Source of the DNA: a virus
DNA: 39,697 bases
Virus record (IMG/VR): IMGVR_UViG_3300028025_001299
Span: 1-39,697 of that record
Reading direction: 5' to 3' (one strand)
Below the pieces are notes generated by a model that worked only from the letters and a program-made list of their open reading frames with translations, did not search any database and was not told the DNA's origin. Shown one piece after another: positions 21,734 to 30,014 of this stretch (its first letter is position 1; every line of letters begins with the position of its first letter). Position numbers and translations under genes: made by a program.

Positions 21734-22008
21734 TTGCAACTACAATCCCAAGCGCGAAGCGACTTGTTGATTCTTGAGTTCGGATCTCTAGCTGTCTTAC
21801 TAGAAGTGTTCTTTGCCTTCATCCCACACATACGACCACAGAAAGACTTGCGCCTTGCTGCAGACTTGGGAGACTTAGCAGCCTCAGCCTTTTTGACTGG
21901 AGGCTTGAGGTTCATCCCCTGCGCTTTGGCAGAGGCACGACCCTTTGCGTTGAGGCCACCCTTTGGGTTCTTGCCCTCTGCTCTTTGCCACGCTGGAGAT
22001 TTAGCCAT
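21730..22008 (-). CDS. DUF6321-like basic phage protein, 92 aa
   Basis: The order PAWQRAEGKNPKGGLNAKGR, a linker rich in Lys and Pro, RRKSFCGRMCGMKAKN and finally DPNSRINKSLRAWDC matches a small conserved phage protein family that I recall as DUF6321. Four or five Cys sit in the second half. The protein is highly basic. It lies in the late operon just after the capsid genes. Its function is unknown; a capsid-interior or DNA-binding role would suit its charge. Confidence 0.7.
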   Translation of the reverse strand: MAKSPAWQRAEGKNPKGGLNAKGRASAKAQGMNLKPPVKKAEAAKSPKSAARRKSFCGRMCGMKAKNTSSKTARDPNSRINKSLRAWDCSCK

Positions 22009-22182
22009 TTACTTCTTTTTGCCCATTCTCTTCTTGGACATTTTTGCCTGAGACATTGCAATAGCAACTGCCTGTTTACGATTTGTAACTACTGGACCTG
22101 TACTAGATCCTGAGTTCAAAGTACCAGACTTAAACTCTTTCATTACTTTAGCGACTTTCTTTTTCTTGGCAGTCTTCTTCAT
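22009..22182 (-). CDS. DUF6496-like basic protein, 57 aa
   Basis: After a run of Lys the protein reads KVMKEFKSGTLNSGSS, then TNRKQAVAIAMSQAKMSKKR. This order of VM-x-EF-x-x-G-x-L-x-SGS and NRKQAxAIA is the signature of a family of small phage and bacterial proteins, DUF6496 as I recall it. It is basic at both ends. The stop abuts the next ATG directly. The role is unknown. Confidence 0.7.
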   Translation of the reverse strand: MKKTAKKKKVAKVMKEFKSGTLNSGSSTGPVVTNRKQAVAIAMSQAKMSKKRMGKKK

Positions 22183-22250
22183 TAGCACTTACACGCTTTG
22201 TCTGACTTACCACACTTGCGACACTTCATAGCCATTGGCTTCTTCTTCAT
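22182..22250 (-). CDS. Tiny zinc-knuckle peptide, 22 aa
   Basis: The frame gives MKKKPMAMKCRKCGKSDKAC followed by KC, four Cys as C-x2-C-x6-C-x-C in a basic peptide. Its start and stop overlap the neighbours by one base each. It is very short, but the Cys pattern and the continuous packing with the adjacent genes suggest a real, metal-binding peptide. Confidence 0.5.
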   Translation of the reverse strand: MKKKPMAMKCRKCGKSDKACKC

Positions 22251-22393
22251 TATTTTGCGGCCTTTCCCATAGCGCCTGTCTGGATTGATTCATAGGTGCA
22301 GTACTTCATAGCACCTGCGTATTGCTTGTCAGGTGTTGGGTACTTTGTAATGTACTCGTCTGACTCATTTTCCATCTTTGAATAGTTTTCCAT
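22250..22393 (-). CDS. Hypothetical protein, 47 aa
   Basis: ATG at 22393 is preceded by GGAG about 7 nt upstream. The product is acidic at the start and then reads YITKYPTPDKQYAGAMKYCT with a polar tail. It is probably a small helical protein. No family is recognised. It is packed between one-base overlaps, in the run of small post-capsid genes. Confidence 0.55.
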   Translation of the reverse strand: MENYSKMENESDEYITKYPTPDKQYAGAMKYCTYESIQTGAMGKAAK

Positions 22394-22395
22394 TA

Positions 22396-22668
22396 TTACT
22401 CCTTGAACGTCATTGAGATCCCATCGAAAGCTTTACCAGCCTCGTTGGAAAGTTGGACTGCTGCATCTATATCTTTGCTCTTTGTTGAACGTGGTTCTAT
22501 ACCCTGACGTGTTGCGTCATAGTAAGACTGCAGTTCTTTGTCGTGCTGTTTTGCAGTAGGTATGCCTTTGTGGTTGGCCATACCAACGCTTAGTTCTAGC
22601 TCGCCTATCTTGCAGCCAAAGCATCCTTCAACATATTCTGGATGTGTCTGCCTTCTGTGTAGACTCAT
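22396..22668 (-). CDS. Hypothetical protein with HPEYxxGCFGCK motif, 90 aa
   Basis: I start at ATG 22668, which forms an ATGA overlap with the upstream stop; an in-frame ATG at 22683 is less likely. The motif THPEYVEGCFGCKIGELELS has His and two Cys that could hold zinc. It resembles a small phage protein found near structural genes, function unknown to me. The rest is polar and helical (DKELQSYYDATRQG). Confidence 0.65.
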   Translation of the reverse strand: MSLHRRQTHPEYVEGCFGCKIGELELSVGMANHKGIPTAKQHDKELQSYYDATRQGIEPRSTKSKDIDAAVQLSNEAGKAFDGISMTFKE

Positions 22669-22988
22669 ACTGGAGTTAACCAACTTCCATATCCTGCTGC
22701 AGTAAGTACTGCAGCTTGCTGATCTCCGATCACGTAGTCGTGACCTCCGAGGAAGTAATAATCACAGGCGGCTAATTCATCTTGGCTTGGAGTCATACTG
22801 ATAACAACATTGTTTCCAGTAACAAGCAATGATTGGCCACGAGGTATGTCTGTCATACTAGGTGCGATAGAGCCACTGATACTTCCACCATTAAAACGGC
22901 GACCTGCAAGGCGTGAGTACGGAGTGAACTCTGTATAGCTTGCGCCCCAGGTCTGCCACTGGTACGGGGTGTTTAATGTGTATGGCAT
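22665..22988 (-). CDS. Hypothetical structural protein, 107 aa
   Basis: ATG 22988 follows AAAGG by 6 nt; an ATG two codons earlier is possible. The product reads YQWQTWGASYTEFTPYSRLA and later TPSQDELAACDYYFLGG and VLTAAGYGSWLTPV, beta-rich with many aromatics. It is the first gene after the capsid gene and is separated from it by a hairpin, so a capsid decoration or head-completion protein is plausible. I cannot name a family. Confidence 0.6.
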   Translation of the reverse strand: MPYTLNTPYQWQTWGASYTEFTPYSRLAGRRFNGGSISGSIAPSMTDIPRGQSLLVTGNNVVISMTPSQDELAACDYYFLGGHDYVIGDQQAAVLTAAGYGSWLTPV

Positions 22989-23012
22989 ATCCAACCTTTC
23001 ATAAGTGACAGA

Positions 23013-23030
23013 GGGTGGGTCTCCCCACCC
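23013..23030 (-). other. GC-rich hairpin after the capsid gene
   Basis: GGGTGGG pairs perfectly with CCCACCC around a 4-nt loop that reads GAGA (GNRA type) in the minus-strand RNA. It begins 22 nt after the capsid stop. There is no U-tract, so partial termination or protection of the abundant capsid message from 3' decay is more likely than full termination. Confidence 0.6.
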
Positions 23031-23051
23031 CCTGCCGAGCAGTAACGGGAA

Positions 23052-24236
23052 TTATCCGTTTGTTGCTGCTGACTCAATGCGATAGAGAGCAGCTTCACGA
23101 AGGCGAGCAAAGCCTCCGAAGTAGTACCAACCGATTGTGCGGAAACGACGTAGAGCGTCAATCTCTGGACCGATAACGGTTGAGATATCTGCTGCCTGTG
23201 CTTCAGCCAATGCTTCACGACCAGCGACGATTGCGCGGTAGTTGTTGGTGAATGTAACTGTACCTGTTGCTGCAACAGATGAAACTGTCTGAGCAAGAGC
23301 GTACTTGATTGTTGAACCTGTTGTACCAGCGATGGTTGTGAAGGTTCCGTTGAATAGCGCGTTAGATGAAGCGATTGTAACAACCTGTCCAACTCCAACA
23401 CCGTGTGCTGTAGATGTAGTGATTGTTGCGTTAGTTCCATCTGCAGCAACGTTAGTGATTGCAGTTCCAACTGTTGTTGAGATAAGGCCGTTTGACTGTA
23501 CAGCACCGTTTAGGACACGTGGTGTCTCAACGATGAATGCACCTTCGATAACGCCTACTGCACCAGCAACGAACGGTGTACGCTCAACGTACTTTGTTAG
23601 CTCCTGGAATCCACCTGTACCAGTTTCAGCACGAAGATCGGCTGACTGACGTGGGTGTAGGTATGCAGCGTATAGTTCGCCCATACGAGGCAATGCCTTG
23701 TTTGTGCGTAGTGATACAACAGCGTTGCGGATATCTGCAACTGTCATTGTGTCTACTGGTAGAACACCTGTAGATGCAGTTGGAGCAGATCCTGATGGAC
23801 CGTTTGAGTAGATCACGTTAGTTCCTGCGGACAGGACCTGACCTACAACGTTATCAATAGAGTCTGCTGCGTTGTAAGCGATGATGTCAGCAAGAGCTGA
23901 GTCAACATCGTTGAATGAAGTTAGGTTTAACTTCTTTGTTGTTGTAACTGCTGAACCGTATTCGTTCAGAGTTACTGTAACCTGTGATGGGTTACCTAGT
24001 GCAATGCTGGAAACATCAGTAGATTCGTTCAATGTAGATGTAGCCTGAGCCAAATCTGAGTAGATTGAGAATACAACTGATGATCCTGGCATAGCCTGTT
24101 GTACTGGCTTCACGTCAGCAAGTGAACGCATAACAGGAATGGAACGTAGTGCCATTCTTACGTACTGATCGTACGCTGTTCTTACGAGGTTGCTGATTTC
24201 GGAGGTGCCAGTGGGGGTACCTGTTGGTACTGCCAT
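23052..24236 (-). CDS. Major capsid protein, N4-gp56 type
   Basis: The 394-residue protein has the N4-gp56-like segments SSVVFSIYSDLAQATSTLNE, VTVTLNEYGSAVTTT and later GELYAAYLHPRQSADL, and it ends with IGWYYFGGFARLREAALYRI. These indicate the HK97 fold. An Ig-like domain of about 85 residues (about 247-332, with TTSTAHGVGVGQVVTIAS and FNGTFTTI) is inserted before the last part and probably projects from the capsid. The gene follows the scaffold gene directly. AACGAAAGG precedes the ATG. Confidence 0.9.
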   Translation of the reverse strand: MAVPTGTPTGTSEISNLVRTAYDQYVRMALRSIPVMRSLADVKPVQQAMPGSSVVFSIYSDLAQATSTLNESTDVSSIALGNPSQVTVTLNEYGSAVTTTKKLNLTSFNDVDSALADIIAYNAADSIDNVVGQVLSAGTNVIYSNGPSGSAPTASTGVLPVDTMTVADIRNAVVSLRTNKALPRMGELYAAYLHPRQSADLRAETGTGGFQELTKYVERTPFVAGAVGVIEGAFIVETPRVLNGAVQSNGLISTTVGTAITNVAADGTNATITTSTAHGVGVGQVVTIASSNALFNGTFTTIAGTTGSTIKYALAQTVSSVAATGTVTFTNNYRAIVAGREALAEAQAADISTVIGPEIDALRRFRTIGWYYFGGFARLREAALYRIESAATNG

Positions 24237-24262
24237 TTGTCTAGCCTTTCGTTAGGATCGGA

Positions 24263-24730
24263 TTAGAGTCCAGACATCCTAATAATTTCATCCAGTTCTT
24301 CCTTGCTGTTTGCATTTACTAACTTGTGCATAACGCTGTCATTGTGAGCAGGAGATGATCCTGATTCAACAGCATTAGTCATACGTCGGTATGCAGCAGC
24401 TTGGGCTGGATCTACATTAGGTGTTGCCTGGTTTTGATTAGTTTCAATGCCGAATACATCGCCATAGTCTTCTAACCATTTAGATACAGACTCTTCAGTT
24501 GGGTCTATATCCTGTGGAATAAATGAAGCAATCTTGCTATTTATCCCGCGACTTTCGAGGGCATCTTTGATTGTTCGTTCTCTTTGCGCTTTATTTAGAT
24601 TCTCAAACTGTGCCTTTAGTTCGGACAGTTCCTTATCCTTTTGCTTAGTAGCCTTGCGCAGTTGTTTTACGAGATCATTGCTGCTGTCTTCGAAATCGAA
24701 GTCATCATCCTCGTAGTCATAGTTGGACAT
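24263..24730 (-). CDS. Scaffolding protein
   Basis: Starting at ATG 24730 (AAGG 5 nt upstream), the product is about 155 residues. It has a very acidic N-terminus (SNYDYEDDDFDFEDSS) and a coiled coil, LVKQLRKATKQKDKELSELK. A helix pair follows, and a C-terminal helix ends EELDEIIRMSGL. This composition and its place directly upstream of the capsid gene are typical of phage scaffolds. It would guide procapsid assembly and then leave. Confidence 0.8.
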   Translation of the reverse strand: MSNYDYEDDDFDFEDSSNDLVKQLRKATKQKDKELSELKAQFENLNKAQRERTIKDALESRGINSKIASFIPQDIDPTEESVSKWLEDYGDVFGIETNQNQATPNVDPAQAAAYRRMTNAVESGSSPAHNDSVMHKLVNANSKEELDEIIRMSGL

Positions 24731-24745
24731 AGGTCCTTCTCCCAT

Positions 24746-24857
24746 TCTTTGTTAGATTGACGCAGGCCTCACATTCACCTTGGGGCGGGTGGTGTGGCTC
24801 CTACTACTGGTTTTGTTATCACTCCAACGAACCAGTCGTCTCGTTGGCAGGCTTTAT
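24746..24857 (-). other. Gap with remnant-like frame before the scaffold gene
   Basis: No complete gene fits here. One frame reads KACQRDDWFVGVITKPVVGA then TPPAPR and stops; a second frame overlapping its end reads QGECEACVNLTKNGRRT. Joined by a one-base shift near 24760-24790 they would give a small Cys-pair protein. Neither part has a clear start codon. It could be a frameshifted gene, a decayed gene or chance. Confidence 0.3.
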
Positions 24858-26210
24858 TTAGAAAGCGCCAGCACGGTCACGTGCTATTGCGCCTACTCCA
24901 GCTCTTCCGCTAAATGCAGAAGTCTCTAGTTCAGTCAACTTCTTACGCTGCTTTTGTGCTTCTAGTTGACCAGGAAGTTTGAAGATTTCCTGTTCTGCAG
25001 TTGCTTGAGTGTAAGGATTCTGTTTGTAAATCTGTGATAGTTCTGATGCACGTGGAACGATTTGTGCTGCAGTTTCGTATCCCGCTTCTGCCTGTTCCTT
25101 GGTAACGCCATAGCGTTGTAGATATTCAGCATCTGCAACATTAGTGGTTAGGCCAAAACGTGCTGCAGCTCCGCCAATTTCCGCTGCTGTTATCTTGCGC
25201 TTGATGTCTTCGATAGCCTTAGACGGATCGAGTGTGTACGCCAAGATATCTCCCTGAGAGATGCCTGGGTAAAACGCCTTGAGTGCTTGAGCTACCTCTG
25301 GGTTAGCATTGATTACACGCTGTTGTGCAGTAGAGATGCGACTTTCTACTTCAGATGAACTAACATCCCCAGCGATAAACTTCTCAAATCCCTCTTGACG
25401 ACCCATCTCACCACGCTTGTAATAAGATTCTGGTAGTCCATATCGGCGCATAACATCTTGGTACTCGTCTTCAAGACGTATGTACTCTGCCTCTGATAAC
25501 GCACGAAGACCTTTGTTAATGCGTTGAGCGTTAGCTGCAAAGCGCTTTTTATAGGAGTCTGTCTCACGCAAACGAAGTGTGAACTCTGCAGGAGAAATAC
25601 CCTCTTCAATGAAACTTTTAAGTTCTGGCACTAGACCACCGATACCTAAATCATTGAACTGCTTGTATAGCAAATCATAAGCGGATTTATTTGCCGCACT
25701 TTCTGCTCCGCTTTTTGCTAAAACCTTTTTTACTCCATTTTCAAATACTGCTGTTACATCGCCAGTTACTGGATCTGCGTAGGTACTAATAACCTTTCCA
25801 TTAACATCTGCATCTGCACTAACTATATCGCCTGTGTCGGCAGCCATTTCTTCACCATCAAGGCTTGAGTAATCCATCTCGACTGACTTGCCAGTTCCAA
25901 CGCCTGGAACAAACGCACTGACATAAGATGCTCCGCCTTCTCCCTGACGGATAATGACCTGTCCAGTGTTAGGATCAATTGCATAACCAGTTGCATTTGC
26001 AAATGGATCATAACCAGTAAACTTGTCTGCTGTTCCATAGACGAGTTTACGGATATTTTCTGGAAGACTTGCTCCACCTAGACCAGTCTTTACCCAAGGT
26101 ACAGCTACTGAGCCTTCAGCGCCAGCGCCAGTAGGTGACATAGTATAGGCAAAATCTGCTGCAGGCACATCACCTTTTGCGTTGATATAGAATCTATTGT
26201 TAGCAGCCAT
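24858..26210 (-). CDS. Internal-virion-type protein, 450 aa
   Basis: The N-terminal 180 residues are polar with glycine-rich strands (PNTGQVIIRQGEGGASY, DPVTGDVTAVFENGVKKVL). The rest is long helices rich in Glu, Arg and Ala (GLVPELKSFIEEGISPAEFT, RALSEAEYIRLEDEYQDVMR). There is no enzyme motif or signal peptide. Its place between portal and scaffold, with the even larger helical proteins upstream, suggests a virion protein ejected with the DNA, like T7 core proteins. That is inference from layout. Confidence 0.55.
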   Translation of the reverse strand: MAANNRFYINAKGDVPAADFAYTMSPTGAGAEGSVAVPWVKTGLGGASLPENIRKLVYGTADKFTGYDPFANATGYAIDPNTGQVIIRQGEGGASYVSAFVPGVGTGKSVEMDYSSLDGEEMAADTGDIVSADADVNGKVISTYADPVTGDVTAVFENGVKKVLAKSGAESAANKSAYDLLYKQFNDLGIGGLVPELKSFIEEGISPAEFTLRLRETDSYKKRFAANAQRINKGLRALSEAEYIRLEDEYQDVMRRYGLPESYYKRGEMGRQEGFEKFIAGDVSSSEVESRISTAQQRVINANPEVAQALKAFYPGISQGDILAYTLDPSKAIEDIKRKITAAEIGGAAARFGLTTNVADAEYLQRYGVTKEQAEAGYETAAQIVPRASELSQIYKQNPYTQATAEQEIFKLPGQLEAQKQRKKLTELETSAFSGRAGVGAIARDRAGAF

Positions 26211-26212
26211 TG

Positions 26213-29200
26213 TTATCCCTGGAATCCTAACTGTTGTAGAACATTAAGTCCGATACCTGAAACCTCTTGACGAGCTTTGTCTGTGTACTGCCAACGTGCA
26301 TCCTTACGTAATGAACGCTCCCAATCATAGATTGTCATTTCTTTGTCAGGACCAATAGCAGAACGCAACGTCTTGTCATCTAGTCCAATAGTCTCTGGAT
26401 TGATTTCAAGCGTTGAAGCCATAATGTTTCTGTATGGTGAATAGATAGTTTCTAAGTCAACACCAAGATCTAGCAATGAGCCGACCTTTTCAGGTAAACC
26501 TAACTTTGCTGTCTGACGAATGATGTTATTGAATGTATCTGGTGACTCACCTTGAAGAATCTTTGAAAGCCAGGTCTGTGCTTGAGTTCCAAACTGCTTG
26601 TCAAAATCAAGACCATTAGCAGCAGCAGTCTTCTTAAGTTGAGCAAGAGCACCGCCTGCTGCACCACCTAAAGTTTTACCTGGTGTGTATGACAGCTTGG
26701 CACGGATAAGACCATCTACTAAAGATGAACCTGGGGAAATACCCATAGATAAAGCATTGCCTACTATGTCGTCAACTTCAGTATCACCAAGTGCTACACC
26801 TAATGCAAGAGCACGATCTACAATTGATTGACGGAAGTCCTTGGTCTGGCCTTCCATCTTAGTTCCCTTGAAACGATCATCTGCACGTAATAGCGCTTCA
26901 AAGTTTCCAAGAGTCAATGATCCTTTATCAGTAAACACCTTTTGAAGCAATGGATCATTCTCATCAATAGTCTCTGGGTCAACGTTGAAGTACTGAGCCA
27001 TAAGACCGATGTAGTTGCCGTAGATTCCGTTAAGGTTATATCCACTCTTTAGCAAGTCTTGAACATACTTTGAACGGCCTGTGCCAGCCTTATCACGGAT
27101 AGCCTGAGATACTATTTCAGGAGACTCACCATTTCTAATGCGCTCTAGCCAGCCATTGACTTGATCTGGGAAATCAATATCAAGGTCATACCCATTGAGT
27201 TGAGCAATACGAGCAAGTTGCTGACGCGCCTGTGCTTGAACATTACCTTCTGAAATAGCAGTAGGTGTAGCAGCAAATCGGCTGTCGCCTCTTAGAAGGT
27301 TTGTAAACTGAGTAAGGTTGATTGCACCGTTTTCAGTAAAGGCTTTCTTAAGCAATGGGTCATTGATATCAATTGTGTTTGAATCAACGATATTAAATGC
27401 GTTAGCCATCTGAGCAATGAATGGTTGATAGATAGAACGTAAATCATTACCAGCGGCAAGCTGATCTTGTACATACTTAGACTGGCCTAGGGCTGCCTTA
27501 TCACGGATTATCTGCTCATAATCTGCAGGGTCTTTACCGTTGAATATCTTTTTAAGCCAGGTGTCAATGTTTCCACCAGCAGCTTCGTTAAGGTCAACAC
27601 CGTTTGCACGTGCTGTGGCACGAAGTGAACGCAGTATCTTGCCAGTAGGACCTTCTGAAAGACCATTGGCGGTAACAAAACGTGATAGTGCATCTAGTCT
27701 ACTGAGAGTATTGTTCTCATTGTTAAGGTCATATAGACCTGTAGCAATCTTTGTTAACTCATCGTCGGTAACATTAAGACCTTCTTGGTTTACCAATAAT
27801 TTTAATGTACCCGTGGCATCTTTCAAACCGCGAGCATAAACGTTTTCGTTGTTTAGCTTGTCAACTTTTTCTTGATACTTAGGATCATTTTTATCTAATG
27901 CGCCTAAAAGTCTTTGGTACTGACGCTTTTCAAATCCACGCTTAAGTATCTCACTGGCAGATGTTGCCCACCAGGTTGTATTCTTTAGACGAGATAGGAA
28001 CTCTGTGTCCTTCATATCGTCATCAGGACTTGCTACATCTCCAATAGCAGAACGAAGCAGGTCGCCTAGCTCTTTATTGGTAGAGAAGATTTCATCAATG
28101 TCGCCATAGATCTCTTTTGCCTTGGCAAAGATTTGGTCAAATGGAGTTAAAGGAGCAGCACCTGATGGACCTGAACCTGCTGGCCCTGAACCTGCTGGGC
28201 CAGAACCTGCTGGGCCAGAACCTGCTGGACCTGTAGGTCCTGATGGACCAGATGGACCTGATAGGCCAGAACCGCTTGCCTCAAGGATTCCACTAATTGT
28301 AGTTGTATTGACAGTTCCAGTAGGTCCTGTAGGGCCTGTAGGACCTGTACTTGCGGGTCCTGTAGGACCTGTAGGCCCAGTACCTGCGGGTCCCGTTGGA
28401 CCAGTTGCTGTTGGTCCAGTAGCCGCTTTACCTGTTGGTCCAGTAGGAGTGTCAGGAATATCGGCATCCATAGGCATAGACTTTAATGTTTTTGTTGCTC
28501 CTGTTGGAGCACCACTTAAAGTTGTTGAGATCTTAGGACCAGAAGCACCAGTAGGACCAGTAGGAGCACCTGCAGTTTTAGTCGGTGTTACTGTCGTCTT
28601 TGGTTCTACTTTACTCTTAATCATAATGGTAGCAGCAGTGGAAGAGATTGGCTTACCAAGTACGCTTGTGTGAACTTTTCTAAACTTCTCAGTAAGGTCT
28701 TTCATCTTAGTCTTTAGGGATTCAGATGGACGCTTTGCATAAGCCTCAGAGACAAGATTGTATTCCTTCTTGATCTCTTCTAGTTGCTTCTTTCCCTTTG
28801 CCTCATCATAGACAGAAAGACTTGCAGTTGCTTTAGCTTTAACAATTTCTTTTTGTATATCTGAAACTTGCTTTTCAAGACCTTTGACTTCTTTAACCAA
28901 ACTGTCATACTTCTTACCAAATTCAGCACGACGAGCTGGTGTCTCTTTTGGATCGGTAGAGATAGTTAAGGCTCTTTCCATTGAGGCTTTTTTGGTGAGA
29001 AGGTTTGCCTTATTAAAAGCTAGCTTTGCATTAAGAGCTTGCTCTGCCTGCTTAGGTGTAGGAGTGGCCGTTTTAGATGGCTTCTTTGGCTCTGGCTTTG
29101 GCAGCTCTTTGATTGTCTGAATGAACTTGCCATCCTTGACATAACCAACCCGTGACCCGTCAATCCTTGAGAAGACATCATCTCTAAAGCCTTTAAGAGT

Positions 29201-29245
29201 AACTACTTGGCTTACATAGGTATTCGGAGGTAATTTAACTGGCAT
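26213..29245 (-). CDS. Large internal-virion-type protein with collagen-like segment and three repeats
   Basis: The 1010-residue protein has four parts. Residues 1-225 form a Lys/Glu-rich coiled-coil region. Residues 226-362 contain collagen-like stretches (GPTGPTGP, then repeated AGSGP). Residues 363-535 are helical. Residues 540-987 hold three tandem repeats of about 120 residues (about 540-658, 674-793, 867-987). Each has a helix ending NGxDL, a block like [20 protein letters not shown], a block like [18 protein letters not shown] and a close like [11 protein letters not shown]. It probably acts inside the head or during DNA ejection. No catalytic motif is seen. Confidence 0.65.
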   Translation of the reverse strand: MPVKLPPNTYVSQVVTLKGFRDDVFSRIDGSRVGYVKDGKFIQTIKELPKPEPKKPSKTATPTPKQAEQALNAKLAFNKANLLTKKASMERALTISTDPKETPARRAEFGKKYDSLVKEVKGLEKQVSDIQKEIVKAKATASLSVYDEAKGKKQLEEIKKEYNLVSEAYAKRPSESLKTKMKDLTEKFRKVHTSVLGKPISSTAATIMIKSKVEPKTTVTPTKTAGAPTGPTGASGPKISTTLSGAPTGATKTLKSMPMDADIPDTPTGPTGKAATGPTATGPTGPAGTGPTGPTGPASTGPTGPTGPTGTVNTTTISGILEASGSGLSGPSGPSGPTGPAGSGPAGSGPAGSGPAGSGPSGAAPLTPFDQIFAKAKEIYGDIDEIFSTNKELGDLLRSAIGDVASPDDDMKDTEFLSRLKNTTWWATSASEILKRGFEKRQYQRLLGALDKNDPKYQEKVDKLNNENVYARGLKDATGTLKLLVNQEGLNVTDDELTKIATGLYDLNNENNTLSRLDALSRFVTANGLSEGPTGKILRSLRATARANGVDLNEAAGGNIDTWLKKIFNGKDPADYEQIIRDKAALGQSKYVQDQLAAGNDLRSIYQPFIAQMANAFNIVDSNTIDINDPLLKKAFTENGAINLTQFTNLLRGDSRFAATPTAISEGNVQAQARQQLARIAQLNGYDLDIDFPDQVNGWLERIRNGESPEIVSQAIRDKAGTGRSKYVQDLLKSGYNLNGIYGNYIGLMAQYFNVDPETIDENDPLLQKVFTDKGSLTLGNFEALLRADDRFKGTKMEGQTKDFRQSIVDRALALGVALGDTEVDDIVGNALSMGISPGSSLVDGLIRAKLSYTPGKTLGGAAGGALAQLKKTAAANGLDFDKQFGTQAQTWLSKILQGESPDTFNNIIRQTAKLGLPEKVGSLLDLGVDLETIYSPYRNIMASTLEINPETIGLDDKTLRSAIGPDKEMTIYDWERSLRKDARWQYTDKARQEVSGIGLNVLQQLGFQG

Positions 29246-29272
29246 TAACTGTATCCTCCACGTTTATATTTC

Positions 29273-30013
29273 TCATCCCTGAACACCTAACGCTTGCTTG
29301 AAAATGTCGTAGAATCCAAAGACTTTTCTCGCCTTTGCCTCATCTGTACCTGCAATTTTCTGATACAGGAAATCTTGTATATCTGGACCACCTGTTGTAG
29401 TCGCTTCGGTAGCACCACTTGGCAACTTCTTGTAGCTAGTTGTTGTTGGCATACTCTTAGCACGTTCTAATGCAAGTGTGTAATATCTGTCTAGTTGCTG
29501 CTCAGAAAGCCCACGACCAATAAGATCACGTGCTACCTCATTGGCAATACTGCGAATCTGCAATTTAGTAGGAAGCGTCTTTTGTACATAAGGCTCTGGT
29601 GTCTTCTTTGCAGTACTACCAGCACGTTGTTCACGTGTTAAGAATGTGTTGAAGTCTAATTGCTGACCCAGCATAATCTCTTGGTTGAGATCGTCGTATG
29701 CCTTAATATAAGAATTACGTAAAGATGTTGTTGCTTTTCCAGTTAGCGAACCAACTGGGTAACCAGCAGCCTTGAGACGATTGCCAATACCAATACGTTC
29801 TTGTGGACTCATCTCTAAGAACTTACGGATAAGTTCCTTCTGAGTGGTTCTTTGTACGTTATTTGGATTAGACGCAGTTGGGATAGTGGAAGTGATGTAT
29901 GTGACATCACCGATACCACCAGTATTCCAACTACCAGAAGATGTTGAATCTGCCGTTCCAGCAGTAGGTTGTCTTACAACCTTACTTACGCCGCTACTTT
30001 TACCTACTGGCAC
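29273..30013 (-). CDS. Helical virion-type protein, 246 aa
   Basis: After a Ser/Thr/Gly-rich N-terminal tail the protein is helical (TTQKELIRKFLEMSPQERIG, NSYIKAYDDLNQEIMLG, ANEVARDLIGRGLSEQQLDR). The last helix carries KVFGFYDIFKQALGVQG, close in style to the C-terminus of the 1010-residue protein ([10 protein letters not shown]). The two may share a docking tail. No known family is recognised. It lies between the two largest genes. Confidence 0.55.
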   Translation of the reverse strand: MPVGKSSGVSKVVRQPTAGTADSTSSGSWNTGGIGDVTYITSTIPTASNPNNVQRTTQKELIRKFLEMSPQERIGIGNRLKAAGYPVGSLTGKATTSLRNSYIKAYDDLNQEIMLGQQLDFNTFLTREQRAGSTAKKTPEPYVQKTLPTKLQIRSIANEVARDLIGRGLSEQQLDRYYTLALERAKSMPTTTSYKKLPSGATEATTTGGPDIQDFLYQKIAGTDEAKARKVFGFYDIFKQALGVQG

Positions 30014-30014
30014 G

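Noticed and set aside
22973-23506. Gln/Leu/Ser-rich minus-strand frame within the capsid gene
   Set aside because: Out-of-frame reading of the capsid gene; repetitive composition and no start signal.
28122-28673. Plus-strand Pro/Val/Gly-rich frame opposite the collagen-like segment of the 1010-residue protein
   Set aside because: Antisense shadow of Gly-Pro-Thr repeats without a start signal.
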